Assembly (NCBI GenBank): GCA_021826795.1
Contig: JAKAYM010000059.1
Coordinates: 1-10,878, forward strand
DNA from: Thermoplasmata archaeon
GTDB taxonomy: Archaea > Thermoplasmatota > Thermoplasmata > Thermoplasmatales > Thermoplasmataceae
Length of the DNA: 10,878 nt
Reading direction: 5' to 3'
The position numbers and the translations under genes were made by a program. The first letter of the stretch is position 1. Every line of letters starts with the position of its first letter. Of the stretch, positions 6,894 to 10,878 are shown in pieces. The notes beneath the pieces were generated by a model, which did no database searches, was not told the DNA's origin, and saw only the letters and a list, made by a program, of their open reading frames with translations.

Positions 6894-6992
6894 TTTATAT
6901 ATAGGTTGAAATTATTCTGCTTCAATTTTATCGTATAAAATATTGCGACTGTAATTGTATTTTTTATTATCTTAGATGCTTCAATGCTAATG

Positions 6993-7001
6993 TGTATATA
7001 C
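6993..7001 (+). promoter_or_regulatory. Possible box A of amrA
   Basis: TGTATATAC lies about 17 nt before ATG 7014 and 29 nt before the in-frame ATG 7026. The usual box A to start distance for leaderless genes lies between these values, so it does not decide the start cleanly. Confidence 0.35.
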
Positions 7002-7013
7002 AATTAATGTTTA

Positions 7014-7568
7014 ATGAATTATAAAATGATACTTGATGAATTTATTAATAGTTTGAGCGATGCAGACGGTAGAATATTAATAGGTATTGCAAGGAACACC
7101 ATCCATGGGGATAAAAATTATTTGAATGTTCCTGAGAAACTTGAAGAAAAAGCCGGCGCTTTTGTAACGTTGACTGAAAATAATAATTTAAGGGGGTGCA
7201 TCGGTTATCTGAGACCTGTAATGCCCCTTGCAAAGGCAGTGGAAAAGGCAGCGTGGAATGCAGCCTACAGGGACCCACGATTTGAACCCATGAATAAAAA
7301 TGAATTTAAAGATATTGAAATAGAAGTAACGGTAATCGGGGAGCTAAAGGAGGTAAAATATGAGGATATACGTTTAGCTGAACCGGGCAGGTTCGGCCTT
7401 TATATTGAGAATGGAATATACTCGGGCACACTGCTTCCCCAGGTCGCTGTTGAGAATAATATGGACATGGATGAATTCATAGCTGAGACATGCAGGAAAG
7501 CTGGAATGGGAAAAGATTGCTATAAGAATTCTACAATGTATGCATATACTGCAAAAATATTCCATTAA
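7014..7568 (+). CDS. amrA: AMMECR1-domain protein (AmmeMemoRadiSam system protein A)
   Basis: This 184-residue protein consists of one AMMECR1 domain, the usual length for archaeal members. The hallmark LRGCIG motif is at 59-64. It is preceded by GAFVTL (48-53) and followed by AAYRDPRFEP, the EIEVTVI strand, and GLYIENGIYSGTLLPQVAVE, all characteristic. The invariant Cys62 and Arg60 lie in a conserved groove suspected to be an active or binding site. The human homologue is linked to AMME syndrome, but its biochemical role is not established to my knowledge. The gene is divergent from amrB across 148 nt and converges with the dehydrogenase operon, stopping 20 nt from it; the T-rich runs at 7581-7607 may end its transcript. 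ATG 7026 (residue 5) is an alternative start. Confidence 0.93.
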   Translation: MNYKMILDEFINSLSDADGRILIGIARNTIHGDKNYLNVPEKLEEKAGAFVTLTENNNLRGCIGYLRPVMPLAKAVEKAAWNAAYRDPRFEPMNKNEFKDIEIEVTVIGELKEVKYEDIRLAEPGRFGLYIENGIYSGTLLPQVAVENNMDMDEFIAETCRKAGMGKDCYKNSTMYAYTAKIFH

Positions 7569-7588
7569 TGTTGTATGATAAATTTATT

Positions 7589-8575
7589 TTAAACAAAATT
7601 AATTTTTTCGGTATAAACATGCTCTGTGAGTTTTCTGAGCTGGTCAGTGCCATAAAATATGGATTTCATGACGATAGCATCCCTATAAAATTTCTCCACG
7701 CCGAAGTCCTTGAAATAACCATAGCCACCGTGGGTGTTCACTGAATATCTGGCTATCTCAACCAGATGTTCCATGGCAAAGTTGAATGTATAGTAGGGAT
7801 CGGTTTTACTGTATAAAACGTTTCTAAGAATTGTCTCTGTTGACCTGAATCTTGCAAGCCTGAATGAAACGGGTTCGAAATCCCTGAGCTGATTCCCGAA
7901 TGCCTTTCTCACATTTGTATAATCTATAGCCTTCTGGAGTGCACCTGAAATCATTCCGAGCGCTATTGCAGATGCGGGGCCGTATGATTTTTCCATAATT
8001 TCCGGAAGTTTGTTTTCACTGTTCAGGTTCTGGAAACTGTTATCCAGTGATAAATCCCCGAATTTTAAACCACGGAATCCCATGAAGTCCCGGGATTCAG
8101 ACCTGAATGGCCCGGAAACTGTGGATGTTCCTCCATGGAATACGATAAGTTGATCACAATCCGAACCCAGGATGTTCTTGATTTCTCCGGTCATCTTACC
8201 TGCAGATGTTCTAACATTGACCTGTTTATTTATAAAATCAACTGCAGTGGAAATTTTGCCGGTGGATGCGTCTGTAAGCGTATTCTCCGCCGGTGTATCC
8301 TTTACTGACGGATAATAAAGAGAATTTAACAGAAATATTTTCATTGCAACCGATGGGGAATATTTAGAGATTTCTTCCAGAATTATTTCGTATGATATTT
8401 TATCCAGCCCGGAGCCAGAATATTTATCCGGTATGGATGAACCCAGAAAACCCTGTGATGCTATAAGATCGATCAATTTTTTGCTGATTCCCTCCGTTTC
8501 TATTATTTTTTCATCAAGGTTTTTTTCACAGAATTCTGCTACGGTTTCCCTGAGTATATTATTTTCCTCCTCCAT
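7589..8575 (-). CDS. Acyl-CoA dehydrogenase-like subunit lacking the catalytic Glu (probable beta subunit)
   Basis: From ATG 8575 this is 328 residues, short for the family (about 380). I chose this ATG over the in-frame GTG at 8584 because an AGGTGA Shine-Dalgarno sits 5 nt before it and overlaps that GTG. The N-terminal helical domain is recognisable (SIPDKYSGSGLDKISYEIILEE region), as is the C-terminal one. VRKAFG (Arg223, Phe226) and HGGYGY (about 282-287) are kept; in normal enzymes these contact the FAD of the partner subunit. The middle beta domain is shortened and has no TEPxxGSD motif. The C-terminal catalytic EGT is replaced by YGT (Tyr308), and the alternative isovaleryl-type Glu is also not evident. 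It therefore probably has no activity alone. The start is 1 nt after the stop of the intact paralogue, so the two are translationally coupled and likely form a heteromer. Confidence 0.85.
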   Translation of the reverse strand: MEEENNILRETVAEFCEKNLDEKIIETEGISKKLIDLIASQGFLGSSIPDKYSGSGLDKISYEIILEEISKYSPSVAMKIFLLNSLYYPSVKDTPAENTLTDASTGKISTAVDFINKQVNVRTSAGKMTGEIKNILGSDCDQLIVFHGGTSTVSGPFRSESRDFMGFRGLKFGDLSLDNSFQNLNSENKLPEIMEKSYGPASAIALGMISGALQKAIDYTNVRKAFGNQLRDFEPVSFRLARFRSTETILRNVLYSKTDPYYTFNFAMEHLVEIARYSVNTHGGYGYFKDFGVEKFYRDAIVMKSIFYGTDQLRKLTEHVYTEKINFV

Positions 8576-8576
8576 T

Positions 8577-9656
8577 TTATTCACCTTTCAATATATACCT
8601 TGCAATTACAAGCTTTTCTACTTCGCTGGTTCCTTCCCATATTTCCATGATTTTAGCATTCCTGAATATTCTCTGCACATTCTCATACAGGGATTTGTCT
8701 CCAAGTATTTCCATTGCCTCCTCCGCAGCGTATACTGCTGTTTCACTGCTGTAAGCCTTTGCCATGCTTGTCAGCTCCGGTTTTGGCTTGAATTCAAAAA
8801 GATATGAAGCAGCGTTGTATGTCATCTGCCTGGATGCCTCGATCCTGGTTCCAACATCGGATAGCCGGAACATGGAATCCTCATCCTTTACATTATTTTC
8901 CCCTATGTATGACTTGATTTTGTCGAATGCACCTCTGGCTATTCCTATGGACTGGGCAGCAACATATATTCTGCTTATATTGAAAAACATCATTATATAA
9001 TAGAAGCCCTGGCCCTCCTCACCAATAAGGTCATCCTCAGATAATTCAATATTGTTGAACTGGAGTTCCGCGGTATTTGTTGCCCTTACGCCGAGCTTAT
9101 CCTCCAGCTTAGTTGCCTTGAAGCCCTTTAATTTTGTATTCAGGAGGAATGTGCTCATGCCATGATGCGGATTCGGGTCATCGGATGTTCTTGCCAGTAT
9201 GACCAGATAATCCGCTATTGCGCCGTTTGTAATGAACATCTTTGAACCATTTAGTATGTATTTATTTCCCTGTTTTTTTGCTGTTGTTTTTAACGCGGCA
9301 ACATCACTCCCGCCTGATGGCTCTGTGACACCGAGTCCCAGTATATATTTTCCCCTGTAAACATCGTTTAAAATTTCTTTCTGCTTATCATTACCGAAGA
9401 GCATTATAACCTCACTGCCAAAATAGGGTGTTGTAAGCGCTATACCGAGGCCTGCGTCAACCCTGCAGAGCTCCTCTATGGCAATTAAAACCTTGGCAGG
9501 ATTCTGCATGTCCACAATTCCCAGAGATAAAGATTTCTTTCTCAGTTCATCCGGATATGCCTCCTTTCTATCATACTCAGCTGCTATATCCTCCGTAAAT
9601 TCCTGAAGGGCAAAATCCCTTATCTTATTCCTGTAATCATCAAGTTCTTCAAACAT
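8577..9656 (-). CDS. Acyl-CoA dehydrogenase, catalytic subunit with altered FAD-partner motifs (probable alpha subunit)
   Basis: This 359-residue flavoprotein-type subunit would oxidise an acyl-CoA to the 2-enoyl-CoA, passing electrons to ETF. Kept elements are GLGVTEPSGGSDV (TEPSGGSD at 111-118) and the NGSKMFITNG strand (136-145) of the flavin-binding beta domain, and the catalytic Glu341 in IWEGTSE. Two elements are missing: the RxxFG segment after the helix near residue 250 is replaced by IGENNV with a deletion of about 6 residues, and the C-terminal GGxGY is replaced by GDKSL (319-323). These are the residues that clamp FAD of the neighbouring subunit in homomeric enzymes, and both are present in the next gene. 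The ATG immediately follows the thiolase stop (TAAATG), with GGAG 9 nt upstream. Substrate is not assignable; short- or branched-chain acyl-CoA is plausible. Confidence 0.9.
   Translation of the reverse strand: MFEELDDYRNKIRDFALQEFTEDIAAEYDRKEAYPDELRKKSLSLGIVDMQNPAKVLIAIEELCRVDAGLGIALTTPYFGSEVIMLFGNDKQKEILNDVYRGKYILGLGVTEPSGGSDVAALKTTAKKQGNKYILNGSKMFITNGAIADYLVILARTSDDPNPHHGMSTFLLNTKLKGFKATKLEDKLGVRATNTAELQFNNIELSEDDLIGEEGQGFYYIMMFFNISRIYVAAQSIGIARGAFDKIKSYIGENNVKDEDSMFRLSDVGTRIEASRQMTYNAASYLFEFKPKPELTSMAKAYSSETAVYAAEEAMEILGDKSLYENVQRIFRNAKIMEIWEGTSEVEKLVIARYILKGE
8581..8586 (-). promoter_or_regulatory. Shine-Dalgarno deciding the start of the second dehydrogenase subunit
   Basis: AGGTGA lies 5 nt before ATG 8575 and within the last codons of the upstream gene. 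It contains the GTG (8584) that would otherwise be the longer start, which argues for the ATG. Confidence 0.7.
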
Positions 9657-10832
9657 TTAAACACGCTCCAGCAACATTGAATATCCCTGTCCACCACCGA
9701 CACATAGTGTGGCAATCCCGAGGTTTTTCTTCTGATCCTGCAGGGTTCTTCCCAGTGTTCCTGCAAGCCTCGCTCCTGTGGCACCCAGTGGATGGCCTAT
9801 GGATATTCCACCTCCATGTATGTTTACCTTTTCAAGGTCAAGGTTGAATGCATGCACTGCATTGAGAACCACAACTGCAAAGGCCTCATTGATTTCCCAG
9901 TAGTCTATATCGTCCGGGGAGAGCTTGTTCCTCTTCAGCACCTTTTCGGTTGCAGGAACGGGTCCTTCTCCCATTATTGTTGGATCCACACCTGCAGCTG
10001 CGAAATCAACTATCCTTGCCAGCGGCTTCATTCCGTATTCCTTTACCTTTGAACCGGACATCAGCATTACCATGGATGCACCGTCATTCAGAGATGATGA
10101 ATTTGCTGCTGTGATTATACCATTCTCTCTGAATGCTGGTTTAAGAGATTTTATCTGTTCAAGTGAAACATCCTTTCGTATTCCCACATCACGGTCAATG
10201 GTGGCTCCATTGACAGAAACGGGCATGATCTCACCCTGCAGGAAACCATCGTCATATGCCTTTGCAGCCCTTTTATGGGAATGATATGAATATTCATCCA
10301 TTTCCTCTCTGGGTATTTTCCTTAGACCTGCAAGCTTCTCTGCGGTCAATCCCATATTGTACGATACGTTCATATTGAATTTGGCATATTTTGGATTTAC
10401 CATGAGTTCCATATTGGGCCTGATAAATGGATTATCTATGCCTAAAGGCACATGGGTCATATGCTCCATGCCTCCTGCAATGGTAATGCCCGCTTTTCCT
10501 GTCATGATTTCCATGGCTCCAATGCCCGTGGCGTTCAGTGACGATGAGCATGCACGGTCAAGAGACATTGCCGGCACCGATACTGGCAAATCTGCAAGCA
10601 GCACCGGGTGCCTGCCACCGTATGTCCAGTTTTCGCCTGCCTGGAAGGCACATCCTGTTATAACATCCTCTATTTCCGCAGGATTGATTTTTGTCTCCTT
10701 CACTGAGAGCTTAATCAACTCTGACAGCATTTTATCCATTCTTAAATCATTGTACACATCCTTTTCTGGGTCCCTGGGCCTTGCCCTCGAGAACGGAATT
10801 CTTCTGTAATCAACTATGTAAACTTCTTCCAT
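9657..10832 (-). CDS. Thiolase (acetyl-CoA C-acyltransferase family)
   Basis: This 391-residue protein is a full-length thiolase. The nucleophile is Cys95 in SLDRACSSSLNA, the C-terminal active site has GHPLGATGARLAG (His347) and CVGGGQG (Cys377, the acid/base Cys), and INEAFA lies near residue 314. In the degradative direction it cleaves 3-ketoacyl-CoA with CoA to acetyl-CoA and a shortened acyl-CoA; in the other it makes acetoacetyl-CoA. Having all three residues, and being encoded with acyl-CoA dehydrogenase subunits, favours 3-ketoacyl-CoA thiolysis. This also sets it apart from the archaeal sterol-carrier-like thiolases of the mevalonate pathway, which lie next to HMG-CoA synthase and a DUF35 protein; neither is seen here. 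The ATG has a good GGAGTGA 6 nt upstream, and the next gene follows directly. Confidence 0.93.
   Translation of the reverse strand: MEEVYIVDYRRIPFSRARPRDPEKDVYNDLRMDKMLSELIKLSVKETKINPAEIEDVITGCAFQAGENWTYGGRHPVLLADLPVSVPAMSLDRACSSSLNATGIGAMEIMTGKAGITIAGGMEHMTHVPLGIDNPFIRPNMELMVNPKYAKFNMNVSYNMGLTAEKLAGLRKIPREEMDEYSYHSHKRAAKAYDDGFLQGEIMPVSVNGATIDRDVGIRKDVSLEQIKSLKPAFRENGIITAANSSSLNDGASMVMLMSGSKVKEYGMKPLARIVDFAAAGVDPTIMGEGPVPATEKVLKRNKLSPDDIDYWEINEAFAVVVLNAVHAFNLDLEKVNIHGGGISIGHPLGATGARLAGTLGRTLQDQKKNLGIATLCVGGGQGYSMLLERV
9666..9669 (-). promoter_or_regulatory. Shine-Dalgarno of the first dehydrogenase gene
   Basis: GGAG inside the last thiolase codons, 9 nt before ATG 9656. It supports that start and indicates coupling to thiolase translation. 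Confidence 0.55.
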
Positions 10833-10838
10833 ACTATT

Positions 10839-10845
10839 TCACTCC
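10839..10845 (-). promoter_or_regulatory. Shine-Dalgarno of the thiolase gene
   Basis: GGAGTGA lies 6 nt before ATG 10832 and overlaps the stop codon (TGA, 10839-10841) of the preceding frame, a typical operon-internal arrangement. Confidence 0.65.
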
Positions 10846-10878
10846 AGTTTTTTTCTCAGGCAACAGAGGATATCACCT
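10839..10878 (-). CDS. Tail of an upstream operon gene, partial
   Basis: On the minus strand, the last 40 bases hold one open frame ending ...CCLRKKLE and a TGA at 10839-10841; the other two frames are closed by stops. The stop overlaps the thiolase Shine-Dalgarno and leaves 6 nt before its start, as expected for cotranscribed genes. Only about 12 residues are visible, so no family can be named; a beta-oxidation gene is a guess from context. Confidence 0.45.
   Translation of the reverse strand, partial: GDILCCLRKKLE

Noticed and set aside
7045..7565. Minus-strand frames of 77 and 63 codons
   Set aside because: They are antisense to the AMMECR1 gene and have no family features.
8582..8584. 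GTG as the start of the second dehydrogenase subunit
   Set aside because: The GTG is part of the AGGTGA Shine-Dalgarno; ATG 8575 has ideal spacing from it.
9925..10809. Plus-strand frames of 119 and 150 codons
   Set aside because: Both are antisense to the thiolase, which has all three active-site motifs in the minus-strand frame.
1..10878. tRNA, rRNA, CRISPR array, or intact insertion sequence
   Set aside because: I saw no cloverleaf with a T-loop GTTC core, no regularly spaced direct repeats, and no recognisable transposase or terminal inverted repeats. Small non-coding RNAs cannot be excluded by eye.

Overview
The window looks like chromosomal DNA from a Thermoplasmata archaeon of the Ferroplasma/Acidiplasma/Picrophilus kind. 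This is inferred from low GC, archaeal TATA boxes (box A) placed about 22-26 nt before start codons with no Shine-Dalgarno (leaderless transcripts), Shine-Dalgarno sites at operon-internal genes, and the protein families present. I could not run a similarity search, so the genus is not established.

Left part (1-2911): a large, N-glycosylation-rich, membrane-anchored PQQ-like beta-propeller protein on the minus strand runs off the window start. A 338-nt intergenic stretch follows, with a perfect 11-bp inverted repeat and a possible gene relict. Next comes a very AT-rich plus-strand orphan gene of unknown function.

Middle (2954-7568): an MqnD-like protein (futalosine menaquinone pathway family) is divergent from a nitrilase-superfamily amidohydrolase, which is followed 5 nt later by a small STAS-like (DUF4325-type) protein. 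Then comes a complete AmmeMemoRadiSam set: radical SAM enzyme (amrS), MEMO-family protein (amrB) and, divergently, the AMMECR1-domain protein (amrA). These three families co-occur widely, but I know of no settled joint reaction.

Right part (7589-10878): a tightly packed minus-strand operon. It holds the tail of an unidentified gene, a thiolase, an acyl-CoA dehydrogenase and a second, shorter acyl-CoA dehydrogenase-like protein, with junctions of 0-1 nt between the last three and Shine-Dalgarno sites embedded in the upstream genes. The two dehydrogenase subunits have complementary defects. The first keeps the flavin-domain motif and the catalytic Glu but lacks the RxxFG and GGxGY elements. The second keeps those two elements but lacks the flavin-domain motif and the Glu. 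This is the pattern of heteromeric (alpha2beta2) acyl-CoA dehydrogenases, and I consider it the most interesting observation here. With the thiolase, the operon probably serves beta-oxidation or a related acyl-CoA degradation route.
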